Source: Micromonospora noduli (lineage in GTDB: Bacteria; Actinomycetota; Actinomycetes; Mycobacteriales; Micromonosporaceae). From it: a DNA stretch of 64,000 bases. The stretch spans positions 38,801 to 102,800 of the forward strand of contig NZ_PYAK01000020.1 of the NCBI RefSeq assembly GCF_003264365.1, given 5' to 3'. Within the stretch, counting starts at the first letter, position 1, and each line of letters begins with the position of its first letter. The translations under genes and the position numbers were made by a program. Below, piece by piece: positions 31,674 through 41,224 of the stretch. Under the pieces are notes generated by a model. The model ran no database searches and was not told the origin of the DNA. It was given only the letters and a program-made list of their open reading frames with translations.

Positions 31674-34475
31674 TCAGGCTGACGTGTGGTACGCGAGAAC
31701 GCCTCGATTGACGGCCGCTATAGCCTGTCGGGCCGTCGACCGCAGCTCCGTTGTGGCACCGCCGGAGTCGGCAATCTGACCAAGCAGGTCGACGACCTGT
31801 CGGGCCCACCGGACGAAGTCACCGGCGGGCATCTCACCATCGATCTCGTGACCGCTGCCGAGCACCTTGGCCAGCGCCTCACCCCGGGCCCACCGGTAGA
31901 CGGGCCAGGCGAAACCGAGATCCGGCTCCCGGGTCGCCGTCAGCCCCCGCGCCGCCTCGTCGGCCTCGATCTCCCCCCACAGCTTCAGCGTCTCGTCCAC
32001 CGCGTCGGCCACCGGCCCGCGCGGCAGCGACGCCCGCTCGTCGACATCGCGGCGCGCCTCGAACACCACCACAGACACCGCGGCGGCCAGCTCGGCCGGG
32101 GACAACCCGTTCCACACCCCCCGGCGCAGGCACTCGGCGACCAGCAGGTCCGCCTCGGTCCAGATCCGGCCCAGCATCCGACCGGCGTCGGTGACCGCGC
32201 CGTCGCGGGCGAGGTAGCCACGCTCGGTCAGCAGCGCCACGATCCGGTCGAACGTTCGAGCGAGGGACCCCGTACGACCACTGACGCGCTCACGCAGCTC
32301 CTCGGTGTCGCGCTCCAGCCGCCGACGCCGCTCCGCCCAACGGGCGTGCTCCTCACGCTCGGGGCACGCGTGGCACGGGTGGTGACGCAGTTCGGTGCGA
32401 AGCTGGGTGATCTGGTGGTCCTCGCCGGTCACCTGCCGGGAACGGCCCCCGCGTCGGCCACCGTGCCGATCCAGGCCGGTGCCGCTGACCTCGGCGGCGA
32501 GATCCCGCCGGGCGCCCGGCGACCGGTGGTTGAAGTGCTTGGGCACCCGGATCCGGGCCAACACCTCGGCCGGAGTGGTGAAGTCGCCGGGGCTGACCCG
32601 CCCGGCCCAACGGTCCTGGGTGAGCACCAGCGGCCGGGGCTCACCGAACCCACCGGTCGCCGGGTCCAGCACCACGGCCAGCCCGGCCCGCCGCCCCGAC
32701 GGCACCCGGATCACGTCGCCGACCCGCAGCCGCTCCAGCGAGGCCACCGCGGCAGCCTTGCGCTGGGTCTGCCCCTGCCGGGCGATCGCCTTCTCCCGGT
32801 CGGCGATCGCCACCCGCAGCGCGAAGTACTCGTCGAAGTCGCCGTGGTGGCAGGCGGCCTCCGCGCCGTACGCCTCAATGGTCTCGGTGTTGCGCTGCAC
32901 CTGCCGGGCCAGGCCGACCACCGACCGGTCTGCCTGGAACTGGGCGAACGAGGACTCCAGCAGGGCCCGAGCCGGCTCCGCGCCGACAGTGCCGACCAGG
33001 TTCACCGCCATGTTGTACGACGGCCGGAAGCTGGAACGCAGCGGGTAGGTGCGGGTGGACGCGAGCCCGGCCACCTGCCGTGGGTCGGTCTCCGGGGACC
33101 ACACCACGACGGCGTGCCCCTCCACGTCGATGCCCCGACGGCCGGCGCGCCCGGTGAGCTGGGTGTACTCCCCCGGGGTCAGGTCGACGTGCGCCTCGCC
33201 GTTGTACTTGACCAGCCGTTCCAGCACCACGCAGCGGGCCGGCATGTTGATGCCCAGCGCGAGGGTCTCGGTGGCGAAGACCGCCTTGACCAGGCCGCGG
33301 ACGAACAACTCCTCGACGATCTCCTTGAACACCGGCAGCATGCCGGCGTGGTGGGCGGCCAGGCCGCGTTCCAGGCCGTCCAGCCACTCCCAGTAGCCCA
33401 GCACCGTCAGGTCCTCGCCGGGAATGGCGGTGACCCGCGACTCGACGACACGGCGGATCTCGGCCCGCTCCTCCGCCGAGGTGAGCCGCAGCCCGGCGGC
33501 GAGACACTGCTGCACCGCTGCGGCGCAACCGGCCCGGCTGAAGATGAACAAGATTGCCGGTAGCAGACCCTCCCGGTCCAGTCGGTCGACGATGTCCGGG
33601 CGCGACGGGCCACGCCAGCGCGGGCCACGCCGGCCGGCACCGGGCCCGGCGCTGCGCCCCTCACCCAACTCCAGCCGCCGCGCGGTCTCCCGGGTATAGC
33701 GCAGCAGCTCCGGGTGCACGTCGTGCTTGCGGGCGGCGTCGGCGTCGTGGAACAGGTCGAACATCCGCTTGCCGACCAGCATGTGCTGCCACAACGGCAC
33801 CGGCCGGTGCTCGCTGACCACCACGGCGGTCTCACCGCGCACGGTGACCAGCCAGTCGGCGAACTCCTCGGCGTTGGAGACGGTCGCCGACAACGAGACC
33901 AGGGTGACGGAGGCGGGCAGGTGAATGATCACCTCTTCCCAGACCCCACCGCGGAACCGGTCGGCCAGGTAGTGCACCTCGTCCATCACCACGTACGCGA
34001 GGCCCTGGAGGGTGCTGGAGCCCGCGTAGAGCATGTTGCGCAGCACCTCGGTGGTCATCACCACCACCGGCGCGTCGCCGTTGATCGCGTTGTCGCCGGT
34101 CAGCAGGCCGACCTGCTCGGCGCCGTACCGGGCGACCAGGTCGTGGTACTTCTGATTGGACAACGCCTTGATCGGCGTGGTGTAGAAGCACTTGCGCCGG
34201 GCCGGTGGGGTCGTCGCGTCGGCGGCGGGCACCGGGTCGTCGGGCCGCCCACGCAACGCCAGGTGGACGGCGAACTCCCCGACCACCGTCTTACCGGCGC
34301 CGGTGGGAGCGCAGACCAGCACACCGCTGCCCCGCTCCAGCGACTGGCACGCCTCCCGCTGGAAGTCGTCGAGATCGAACCCCAACTCGAGGGCGAACTC
34401 GTCCAGCGCCGGAAACTGTGCGGCTTGTGCGGCCTTGCGGCGCGCCGCTGCGTACCGCTCGGCGGGGCTCGACAT
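31674..34475 (-). CDS. helY: DEAD/DEAH-box helicase of the HelY (Ski2/Mtr4-like) type
   Basis: 933 residues. Motifs in order: VCAPTGAGKTVVGEF (Walker A), TTPIKALSNQKYHDL (Ia), VVMDEVHYLADRFRG (DEVH box), SLSATVSNAEEFADW (III), and QLTGRAGRRGIDVEGHAVVV (VI). The C-terminal half has a helical domain typical of Ski2-like RNA helicases. HelY orthologues lie downstream of the tatC/pafBC block in actinobacteria, as here. A TAATCT hexamer sits 7 nt before the ATG with no ribosome site, indicating a leaderless mRNA. A cytoplasmic RNA-processing role is inferred. Confidence 0.93.
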   Translation of the reverse strand: MSSPAERYAAARRKAAQAAQFPALDEFALELGFDLDDFQREACQSLERGSGVLVCAPTGAGKTVVGEFAVHLALRGRPDDPVPAADATTPPARRKCFYTTPIKALSNQKYHDLVARYGAEQVGLLTGDNAINGDAPVVVMTTEVLRNMLYAGSSTLQGLAYVVMDEVHYLADRFRGGVWEEVIIHLPASVTLVSLSATVSNAEEFADWLVTVRGETAVVVSEHRPVPLWQHMLVGKRMFDLFHDADAARKHDVHPELLRYTRETARRLELGEGRSAGPGAGRRGPRWRGPSRPDIVDRLDREGLLPAILFIFSRAGCAAAVQQCLAAGLRLTSAEERAEIRRVVESRVTAIPGEDLTVLGYWEWLDGLERGLAAHHAGMLPVFKEIVEELFVRGLVKAVFATETLALGINMPARCVVLERLVKYNGEAHVDLTPGEYTQLTGRAGRRGIDVEGHAVVVWSPETDPRQVAGLASTRTYPLRSSFRPSYNMAVNLVGTVGAEPARALLESSFAQFQADRSVVGLARQVQRNTETIEAYGAEAACHHGDFDEYFALRVAIADREKAIARQGQTQRKAAAVASLERLRVGDVIRVPSGRRAGLAVVLDPATGGFGEPRPLVLTQDRWAGRVSPGDFTTPAEVLARIRVPKHFNHRSPGARRDLAAEVSGTGLDRHGGRRGGRSRQVTGEDHQITQLRTELRHHPCHACPEREEHARWAERRRRLERDTEELRERVSGRTGSLARTFDRIVALLTERGYLARDGAVTDAGRMLGRIWTEADLLVAECLRRGVWNGLSPAELAAAVSVVVFEARRDVDERASLPRGPVADAVDETLKLWGEIEADEAARGLTATREPDLGFAWPVYRWARGEALAKVLGSGHEIDGEMPAGDFVRWARQVVDLLGQIADSGGATTELRSTARQAIAAVNRGVLAYHTSA

Positions 34476-34561
34476 GGCACCAAGATTAGTGCGTGCCGAG
34501 CCATGTCACCCCACAAGGCCGTCCCGAGGCACGGTCGGGGGCGGTCGGTAGGGTGCACGGC

Positions 34562-35332
34562 GTGCCGGACCATGCCGAACCGCCCCAGACCAGTCCGCCG
34601 GGCACCGCCGAGGCGCCCGCCGCCCGCCGGGCGTCCCGACGCCCTGTCAAGGCGGTGCTCTTCGACTTCCACGGCACCCTGGCCCAGGTGGAGGACCCCC
34701 AGCGGTGGGTGCTGGAGGCCGCGGCGGCCTGCGGCGTCACCCTGGACCGGGTCCGCGCCACCTCGCTGGCCGACCGACTGCTGACCGCCGGCCGCGCCGG
34801 CGGGCCACTGCCGGCACGGGTGCCGCCCCGACTCGCCGAACTGTGGGCCGACCGGGACCTCTACCAACACGCCCACCGGGGCGCGTACACCGGGTTGGCC
34901 GAGACCGTCGACGCCGGCATCGACGGCTTCGCCGACGCGCTCTACGAGCGGCTGCTGACCACCGAGGGCTGGCTGCCGTACGCCGACACCGCCCCCACGC
35001 TGACCGCGCTGCGCGACGCCGGGGTGCCGGTGGCGGTGGTCAGCAACATCGGCTTCGACCTGCGGCCACACTTCGACTCCTGGGGGCTGACCGACCTGGT
35101 CGGCGCGTTCGTGCTCTCCTACGAGGTGGGGCGCTGCAAACCCGACCCGGCGATCTTCTGGCGTGCCTGCGGCATGCTGGGCGTCGACCCGGAGCAGACC
35201 CTGATGGTCGGTGACACCCCGGCCGACGCGGGCGCGGTGGCCGCCGGCTGCTCGGTGCTGGTGCTCCCGGCAGCCGAGCCGGGCCGGGAGAACGGGTTGG
35301 GCGCGGTGCTCGACCTCGCCCTACCCGGCTGA
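34562..35332 (+). CDS. HAD-family hydrolase
   Basis: 256 residues with the HAD motifs: I VLFDFHGTLAQV (nucleophile Asp and its partner replaced by His in DFHGT, which fits some HADs), II VVSNIGFDLR, III Lys in RCKPDPAIF, and IV MVGDTPADAGAVAAG. The cap is a short helical bundle (about 50-140). Probably a phosphatase of a small metabolite. The GTG at 34562 lies 7 nt after TAGGGT with no ribosome site (leaderless). Divergent from helY. Confidence 0.85.
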   Translation: MPDHAEPPQTSPPGTAEAPAARRASRRPVKAVLFDFHGTLAQVEDPQRWVLEAAAACGVTLDRVRATSLADRLLTAGRAGGPLPARVPPRLAELWADRDLYQHAHRGAYTGLAETVDAGIDGFADALYERLLTTEGWLPYADTAPTLTALRDAGVPVAVVSNIGFDLRPHFDSWGLTDLVGAFVLSYEVGRCKPDPAIFWRACGMLGVDPEQTLMVGDTPADAGAVAAGCSVLVLPAAEPGRENGLGAVLDLALPG

Positions 35333-35421
35333 CCGGCGCTGGCCCGACCCGTGCGCACCGTTGGTCACGCCGGTGGACACCGCCGCAGGTTGGCCAGGGC
35401 GGACAGCCTACCGTCGTGCCC

Positions 35422-36333
35422 GTGACCGAGATCCTGCTGCCCACAACGGCGCCGGCCGACACGCCACCAGCCCGGCGCGGTGGCGTCGCCGCCGTGGGGC
35501 TGGTGCTCGGCGGGGCCCTGTCGGTGCAGTTCGGCTCCGCCGTGGCCGCGTTGCTCTTCCCGCGTACCGGGGTGGCCGGCGCGGTGACCCTGCGGCTGAC
35601 CATCTCGGCGGTGCTGCTGCTCGTCGTGTGCCGACCCCGACTGCGCGGACACGACCGGTCGGCCTGGCTCGCGGCCGGCGCGTTCGGGCTGGCGCTGGCC
35701 GGCATGAACTCGCTGTTCTACCAGGCCATCGAACGCATCCCGCTGGGCCCGGCGGTGACCCTGGAGGTGCTCGGCCCCCTCGCCCTGTCGGTGTTCTCCG
35801 CACGCCGACTGGCCAGCTGGGGCTGGGCGGGTCTCGCGCTGGCCGGGGTGGCGCTGCTCGGGCAGGGCGGCTTCGACCGGCTGGACCCGGTCGGGGTGGC
35901 CTTCGCGTTCGGCGCGGGCGCCATGTGGGCCGCGTACATCGTGCTGAGCGCCCGGGTCGGTGGCCGCTTTCCCGGCGCGGACGGGCTGGCCCTGGCGCTG
36001 ACCCTCGCCGCGCTGGTCACCCTGCCGCTGGGCATCATCGACGGCGGCGCGGTCCTGCTCGACCCGCCGGTGCTGGCGCTCGGCGCCGCCCTCGCGGTGC
36101 TCGCCTCCGGGCTGCCCTACACCCTGGAGCTGCTGGCGCTACGGCGGATGCCCACCGCCACCTTCGCGGTGCTGATGAGCCTCGGCCCGGCCGTCGCCAC
36201 ACTCGCCGGGTGGCTGGTGCTGCGGCAGGCGCTGACAGTGCTGGAGTGCGCCGCCATCGTGCTGGTCATCACCGCCAGCATCGGCGCGGTACGGGTCAAC
36301 GCAGCAGCCGCAGGGCGCCCGGAACCGCGCTGA
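35422..36333 (+). CDS. EamA-family (RhtA-like) exporter
   Basis: 303 residues with ten predicted membrane segments in two EamA repeats. Signature stretches are LRLTISAVLLLVVCRPRL, FYQAIERIPLGPAVTLEVLGPLAL and LPYTLELLALRRMPTATFAVLMSLGPAVATLAGWLVL, close to threonine/homoserine exporters. The substrate is unknown. The start is taken at the second GTG (35422), 7 nt after TACCGT; a GTG at 35416 is also in frame. The last 38 bp overlap the convergent lipid-kinase gene. Confidence 0.87.
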   Translation: MTEILLPTTAPADTPPARRGGVAAVGLVLGGALSVQFGSAVAALLFPRTGVAGAVTLRLTISAVLLLVVCRPRLRGHDRSAWLAAGAFGLALAGMNSLFYQAIERIPLGPAVTLEVLGPLALSVFSARRLASWGWAGLALAGVALLGQGGFDRLDPVGVAFAFGAGAMWAAYIVLSARVGGRFPGADGLALALTLAALVTLPLGIIDGGAVLLDPPVLALGAALAVLASGLPYTLELLALRRMPTATFAVLMSLGPAVATLAGWLVLRQALTVLECAAIVLVITASIGAVRVNAAAAGRPEPR

Positions 36334-37210
36334 TCGTCACCGGCAACCGCAGGGAGCGTTCCCCGTCGGCGTACGAGGTGATGCCCTCGGCGGCCAACTC
36401 CACTGTGCGGGCCCGGAAGCTCCGCACCAGCGGGTGGCTGACGTGGGTGCCCTGGTAGATGCGCGGCTTCACCCGGATCAGGGTCCGCCGGTTGACCCGA
36501 CCCGCCACCACCACGTCGAGCAGCCCGTCGGTCGGGTCCGCGTCGGGGCAGATCCGCATCCCACCGCCGTACGTGGGGCAGTTGCCCACCGCCACGAGCA
36601 CCGCGTCCAGGTCGTGCGGCACCCCGTCGAGGCGCAGCGTGTAGTGGCGTGGGCGCAGCCGGGCCAGCTCGACCAGGATCGCCAGGTCGTATCGGCGCGG
36701 GCCGCGGGGCCAGCGCATCCGGTTGGCCCGCTCGTTGACGATCGCGTCGAACCCGGCCGCGAGGACCGCCCCGTACCAGCGTTCGGTGCCGTCGACCCCC
36801 ACCATCCGGGCCAGGTCGACCGGTTGGCTGCGGCCGTCGCGCACCGCCTCGGCGATCACCGCCGCCGCAGCGAGGGGGTCGGCCGGGAAGCCGGTGTCCA
36901 GGGCGAAGTCGTTGCCGGTGCCGGCCGGGATCGGGCCGAACGGCACGGCGGTGCCGGCGACCGCCTGCAACGCCCGGTGCACCGTGCCGTCCCCACCGAC
37001 CGCCACCAAAGCGCCAGCGCCGTCGGCGACGGCGGTACGGCACGCCGCCTCCGCCTCTGCGGGGCTGGACGCCGGCAGCAACCGGATCGGCCGTCCGGCG
37101 GCGGCCAAGCCGTCCAGCAGCCGGGGCAGCAACGCCCTGTGCCGTCCACGACCGGCGGTCGGGTTGGCGAGCACGGCGACCGGGCCGGGCAGGTGATCGT
37201 CTGCGGTCAC
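36296..37210 (-). CDS. Diacylglycerol/lipid kinase (YegS-LCB5-like)
   Basis: 304 residues. AVLANPTAGRGRH opens the nucleotide-binding domain, GALVAVGGDGTVHRAL is the GGDGT loop, GPIPAGTGNDFALDTGF the second diagnostic motif, and GVDG to NCPTYGGGMRICPDADPTDGLLDVV forms the beta-sandwich substrate domain. Phosphorylates a lipid such as diacylglycerol at the inner membrane face. The GTG at 37210 is 7 nt after TACGGT (leaderless pattern); a GTG at 37246 would be upstream of that hexamer. It lies downstream of tatC, beyond a hairpin. Confidence 0.88.
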   Translation of the reverse strand: MTADDHLPGPVAVLANPTAGRGRHRALLPRLLDGLAAAGRPIRLLPASSPAEAEAACRTAVADGAGALVAVGGDGTVHRALQAVAGTAVPFGPIPAGTGNDFALDTGFPADPLAAAAVIAEAVRDGRSQPVDLARMVGVDGTERWYGAVLAAGFDAIVNERANRMRWPRGPRRYDLAILVELARLRPRHYTLRLDGVPHDLDAVLVAVGNCPTYGGGMRICPDADPTDGLLDVVVAGRVNRRTLIRVKPRIYQGTHVSHPLVRSFRARTVELAAEGITSYADGERSLRLPVTISAVPGALRLLR

Positions 37211-37301
37211 GGGCAGCACCGTACCGGTCGGACACCCGCCGTTCACCAGGGGCAGGCGCCGTCACCATCAGTTCCGCCGCCGACGCGGGAGGTGACGCGA
37301 C

Positions 37302-37332
37302 GACGCCGCCCCCGGTGAACGGGGACGGCGTC
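37302..37332 (-). terminator. Hairpin after tatC
   Basis: 13-bp stem with one mismatch and a 5-nt loop, about 25 nt after the tatC stop. Confidence 0.7.
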
Positions 37333-37356
37333 GGTGGACCGGTCGGCGCGGGGCCG

Positions 37357-38307
37357 TCAGGTCATGTCGTCGTAGCGGCGTTCGATCGGCGCCGGTGGGG
37401 CGACCGGTTCGGGTACGCCGATCGGCGCGGTCGAGTCGACCCGCTGCCCGGCCACGACCGGGTCCGCGTCGAACTCCAGCGGCGACACCTCGTCGTCGTC
37501 GATGCCGGCGTAGATCTCCTTGCCCCGCCCACGCCGCTTGTCGTTGAGGAAGGCGATGCCCACCGCACCGAAGTAGAGCGCGGAGAGGCAGATCGCCAGG
37601 GCCGTCATCCCGAACGGGTCCGGGGTCGGGGTGACCACTGCGGAGAACGCGAAGAACACGAAGATCGCCACGCGCCACCAGCTGAGCAACCGCTTCGCGC
37701 TGGCGATGCCCACGAAGTTGAGCATCAGCACGACGAGCGGGAACTCGAAGGCCACACCGAACAACAGGATCAGGTTGGTGACGAAGGAGATGTACTTGGT
37801 GATCTCCAGAGTCGTGCTGATCTCGCTGTCCGAGATGCTGAGCAGGAACTCCAGGCCCTTGGCCGTGACGAAGTACGCCAGCACCGCGCCGGCCGCGAAC
37901 AGCGGCGCGGCGAGGGCGGTGAAGAAGTACGCGTAGCGCCGCTCGTGCCGGTGCAGGCCGGGCGCGATGAACGCCCAGAGCTGGTAGAGCCAGATCGGCG
38001 CGGCCACGATCAACCCGACCCAGAGCGCGACCTTCAGGTTGAGCAGGAACAGGTCGGCCGGGCCGAGCTGCACGAACTCACACTTGCCGTCGACATATCT
38101 GGCCTGCGGCAGGTCACAGTAGGGCTGCTGGAGCAGGTGCAGCACCGGCTTGGCCAACCAGAAACCGAAGCCGAAGCCGATAAGGATCGCCACGGACGCA
38201 CGGAACAGACGGTTGCGCAGCTCACGGACGTGCTCGATGAGCGTCATCGAGCCGTCGGCGGCCCGCTCGAACGCCTTTGGGCCACGTTTACGCAGTGCGA
38301 AGGCCAC
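37357..38307 (-). CDS. tatC: Sec-independent translocase subunit TatC
   Basis: 316 residues with six membrane helices. Conserved stretches: MTLIEHVRELRNRLFRA (first cytoplasmic part with the Glu that binds the twin-Arg signal), LWAFIAPGLHRHERRYAY, and FEFPLVVLMLNFVGI. A charged tail of about 65 residues follows the last helix. TatC with TatA exports folded proteins bearing twin-Arg leaders, e.g. the GH127 enzyme here. GTG start. It is the second gene of tatA-tatC. Confidence 0.96.
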   Translation of the reverse strand: MAFALRKRGPKAFERAADGSMTLIEHVRELRNRLFRASVAILIGFGFGFWLAKPVLHLLQQPYCDLPQARYVDGKCEFVQLGPADLFLLNLKVALWVGLIVAAPIWLYQLWAFIAPGLHRHERRYAYFFTALAAPLFAAGAVLAYFVTAKGLEFLLSISDSEISTTLEITKYISFVTNLILLFGVAFEFPLVVLMLNFVGIASAKRLLSWWRVAIFVFFAFSAVVTPTPDPFGMTALAICLSALYFGAVGIAFLNDKRRGRGKEIYAGIDDDEVSPLEFDADPVVAGQRVDSTAPIGVPEPVAPPAPIERRYDDMT

Positions 38308-38325
38308 GGGAGTGGGGCCCTTCGG

Positions 38326-38640
38326 TCAGTTGTCGCGGACGCGGTGCACCGGGTCGACGACCGGCTGCTGCGGCGGCGCCTGCTGGTACGGGGCCTGCTG
38401 CGGCTGACCAGCGAACGGCGCCTGCTGCCCGGCGTGCGGCGGCAGCGGCTGGTAGCCGGCCTGCGCGTCGGCCTTCTCGGCGAGGTCGCGGTCGTCGTCC
38501 TGCAGGCTCTTGGTCTCGGCCTTGATGATCCGCAGCGACCGACCCAGCGAGCGGGCCGCGTCGGGGAGCCGCTTCGCACCGAAGAGCAGGATCAGCACAA
38601 CCACGAGAACAGCGATGTGCCACGGCTTGAGGGCACCCAT
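38326..38640 (-). CDS. tatA: Sec-independent translocase subunit TatA
   Basis: 104 residues. MGALKPWHIAVLVVVLILLFGAKRLPDAARSLGRSLR gives the single membrane helix, the conserved Phe-Gly hinge and the amphipathic helix. The tail is a Gln/Pro-rich repeat of the QQAPYQQAPPQQP type. The ATG at 38640 has GGAG upstream; a longer frame begins without family similarity. It precedes tatC by 18 nt. Confidence 0.95.
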   Translation of the reverse strand: MGALKPWHIAVLVVVLILLFGAKRLPDAARSLGRSLRIIKAETKSLQDDDRDLAEKADAQAGYQPLPPHAGQQAPFAGQPQQAPYQQAPPQQPVVDPVHRVRDN

Positions 38641-38799
38641 GAGAAGCTCCAGTCGCTCTGTGTCCGGGAGGTGGTACGCAGCCCATCGTACGTGCGGATC
38701 GGCTGCCCGCCACCCGCTGGGTGGTGGTGGTCTGGGCGGGAGGGTGAAGTCTTGACCAACCCGCGATGATCCGTCAACCACCGCCGGGTGCGTACCCGA

Positions 38800-39045
38800 T
38801 CAGCCGCGCTTGGCCTTGATCACCGCGAGTCGCCGGGAGGTGGTGTCGAGCCGACGTTGGACTTCCTCGGCACGCTGTTGCAGCGCCTCGGCGGTATCCC
38901 GCAGCGCCTCGGCCTCGGCGGCCCGCCGCTGCAACGCCACGGCGGCGCGGCGCAGTCGGGGCAGCCGGGCCAGCACCGGGCGCACGGCCAACGTGAGCGC
39001 CACGAGGGGTAGCAGCACCACCGCGAGCACGATCCAGATCAGCAC
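38800..39045 (-). CDS. Small membrane protein with coiled-coil tail
   Basis: 81 residues. An N-terminal membrane helix (VLIWIVLAVVLLPLVALTLAV) is followed by a cytoplasmic coiled coil (VALQRRAAEAEALRDTAEALQQRAEEVQRRL). The GTG at 39045 lies just after the end of pafC (stop at 39056) and overlaps nothing. The position between pafC and tatA is occupied by a similar small protein in related actinobacteria, as far as I recall. Function is unknown. Confidence 0.75.
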   Translation of the reverse strand: MLIWIVLAVVLLPLVALTLAVRPVLARLPRLRRAAVALQRRAAEAEALRDTAEALQQRAEEVQRRLDTTSRRLAVIKAKRG

Positions 39046-39055
39046 GGCGGTCAGC

Positions 39056-40111
39056 CTACTGGGTGCGGCCGGCCACCGCCGGGTCACCCGACGGCGCGCG
39101 CTGTGGGTCGACCTCGGGCGGCCGGGGCACGGCCGTGGGCGTGGGCACCGCGTACGCGTCCAGCGCTGCGGCCGCCGTCGCCCGCACCTGCTCAGCCAAC
39201 TCGACCGGGGCGACCACCGTCACCTCCGGGCCGAGGCCCAGCACGAACCGGCGGGCCCACCCCAGGTCGGTGACCCGCAGGGAGACGAGCCACTGGTCGC
39301 CGTCGCCGGCCTCCACCCGCTCGCACGGGTAGTACTCGGTGATCCACCGCTCACCCCGGCCGATGCGCAGGGTGATCAACGGAAGGTCGGCCGAAGGGCG
39401 GAACACGCCCTCGGTGAGGTCGTGCGGAACGGCCTGCGGCGGCACCGTGGCCGGCTCGTCCAACTCGGTGACCGCGTCGATCCGGTCGGCACGGAACAGC
39501 CGGACGGCCTCCGCGCGCCGACACCACGCCTCCACGTACGCCCGGCCACCGACCATCAGCATCCGCAGCGGGTCGATGACGCGCTCGGTGGTCTCGTCGC
39601 GGGCGGCCGTGTAGTAGGTGATCCGCAGGGCCTTGCCGCCCTCCACGGCGGCGCGCAGCGCCTCGACCCGCGGGGTGTCCCCGGGCAACCGGACCGCCAC
39701 CGGCGCGCCCACCAGGTCGCCCGCGGCCTCGATCTTGGCGAGGGCCCGTTCGACGGCCTCCCGGTTGGCCACCCCGGGCGTCTCGGCCAACATCCGCAGC
39801 GCCACCACGAGGGCCAGGGCCTCATCGGGGGTCAGTCGCAACGGCCGGTCGATGCCGGCGTCGTAGGTGATGGTCACCCGGTCACCGTCGAACGCCATGT
39901 CGATCAGATCACCGGGGCCGTACCCGGGGAGCCCGCACACCCAGAGCAGCTCCAGGTCCTCCCGGAGCTGGCGCTCGGTGACACCCAGGTCACCGGCCGC
40001 CTCGGCGATCTCGATGCCGGGCCGGGCCAGCAGGTAGGGCACCAGGTTGAGCAGTCGGGCCAGCCGGTCGGCGGACGCGCGGGAACCGTTGCGGGCGGCC
40101 GGACGGGTCAC
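39056..40111 (-). CDS. pafC: WYL-domain transcription factor PafC
   Basis: 351 residues. An N-terminal winged helix (ADRLARLLNLVPYLLARPGIEI, then DLGVTERQLREDLELLWVCGLPGYGP) is followed by a WYL domain (ALRITYYTAARDETTERVIDPLRML) and a WCX C-terminal region. PafB and PafC act as a heterodimer to activate DNA-damage genes in actinobacteria. The GTG overlaps the pafB stop by GTGA. The extreme C-terminus is Pro-rich. Confidence 0.92.
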   Translation of the reverse strand: MTRPAARNGSRASADRLARLLNLVPYLLARPGIEIAEAAGDLGVTERQLREDLELLWVCGLPGYGPGDLIDMAFDGDRVTITYDAGIDRPLRLTPDEALALVVALRMLAETPGVANREAVERALAKIEAAGDLVGAPVAVRLPGDTPRVEALRAAVEGGKALRITYYTAARDETTERVIDPLRMLMVGGRAYVEAWCRRAEAVRLFRADRIDAVTELDEPATVPPQAVPHDLTEGVFRPSADLPLITLRIGRGERWITEYYPCERVEAGDGDQWLVSLRVTDLGWARRFVLGLGPEVTVVAPVELAEQVRATAAAALDAYAVPTPTAVPRPPEVDPQRAPSGDPAVAGRTQ

Positions 40112-41106
40112 CGGGCACCCCCGCTGACGGCCAGCTCGTCGTGGCGCACGGCGATCTCCTTGAGTCGTTGGATGACCGCCTCGCGGACCTCCGGTGGGTC
40201 GAGGACCCGCACGTCCGGGCCGTAGCCGACGAGATGACCGGCCAGCCCGTCCGGGTCGGCGTACGGCAGGACCAGCCGGTCGCCGTCCGGCCCGGCGGTC
40301 ACCTCCACCGCCCAACGGCGCAGCCCGGCGGCCCGCCCCGGCGCGGCCAGCACGGTGGCCCGACCGGTGCGCTCCACCGGACCCGACCAGCGGGCCACGT
40401 GGCTGATCAGGTCGACGTTGGCCGGCGGCTCGTACGCGCCGGGGGCGCCGGTCACCCGGACCGCGCCGACGACCCGGGACAGCCGGAAGCAGCGGGTCGC
40501 CTCCCGGTCCTGGTCGTGGCCGACCACATACCACCGGCCGCGCCAGCAGACCACGCCCCACGGTTGCAGCCGTCGCCGGCTGGGCGCGTCGCGGTCGGGC
40601 ACCCGGTAGTCGAACCCCACCTCGCGGCGGTCCCGGGCAGCGGCGGTCAGCGGCGCGAACGCCGGGTCGACAGTGACCATCGGCTCCAGGCCGAGGGTCG
40701 CCTGCGGGTCCACGTCCACCCCGGCGGCACGCAGCTTGGCCAGCCCCGACGACGCGGCGGCGGCCAACCCGGCGTGCTGCCACAGCCGGGCGGCGATGCC
40801 GACCGCTGCGGCCTCGTCCGGTTCGAGGAGGATGTCGGGCAGCGCGTATTCGCGGTGGGCGATCCGGTAGCCGGGCTCGGCGTCGAAGGCGCTCGCCGTG
40901 CCGGTCTCCAGTGGCACACCCAGCTCACGCAGCTCGGCCTTGTCCCGTTCGAACTTGCGCTGGAACGCCTCGTGGTCGCGCGCGTCGTCCGGATCGTGCT
41001 CGTAACCGGGCACGGTCGCGGCGATCTGCGCGGCGGTCAGGAACCGTCGCGTGGACAGCAGGCAGATCACCAGGTTGACCAGGCGTTCGGTGCGGGTCCG
41101 CGACAC
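40108..41106 (-). CDS. pafB: WYL-domain transcription factor PafB
   Basis: 332 residues. N-terminal helix-turn-helix (TERLVNLVICLLSTRRFLTAAQIAATVPGY), then a WYL domain with GFDYRVPDRDAPSRRRLQPWGVVCWRGRWYVVGHDQDRE, and a WCX tail. Partner of PafC. The GTG at 41106 is 7 nt after TAGCGT with no ribosome site, so leaderless. Despite the name it is a DNA-damage regulator and not a Pup ligase component. Confidence 0.93.
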   Translation of the reverse strand: MSRTRTERLVNLVICLLSTRRFLTAAQIAATVPGYEHDPDDARDHEAFQRKFERDKAELRELGVPLETGTASAFDAEPGYRIAHREYALPDILLEPDEAAAVGIAARLWQHAGLAAAASSGLAKLRAAGVDVDPQATLGLEPMVTVDPAFAPLTAAARDRREVGFDYRVPDRDAPSRRRLQPWGVVCWRGRWYVVGHDQDREATRCFRLSRVVGAVRVTGAPGAYEPPANVDLISHVARWSGPVERTGRATVLAAPGRAAGLRRWAVEVTAGPDGDRLVLPYADPDGLAGHLVGYGPDVRVLDPPEVREAVIQRLKEIAVRHDELAVSGGAR

Positions 41107-41224
41107 GCGGTAGACGCTAGCAGCCGACCCGCCCACACCGTGCACCCACGGCGGGCGTGCCGCACACTTGTTCGGATCGGGCCTCCCCCGGCGCGTCGCC
41201 GTCCGCGGTCATAGGGTGATCCTC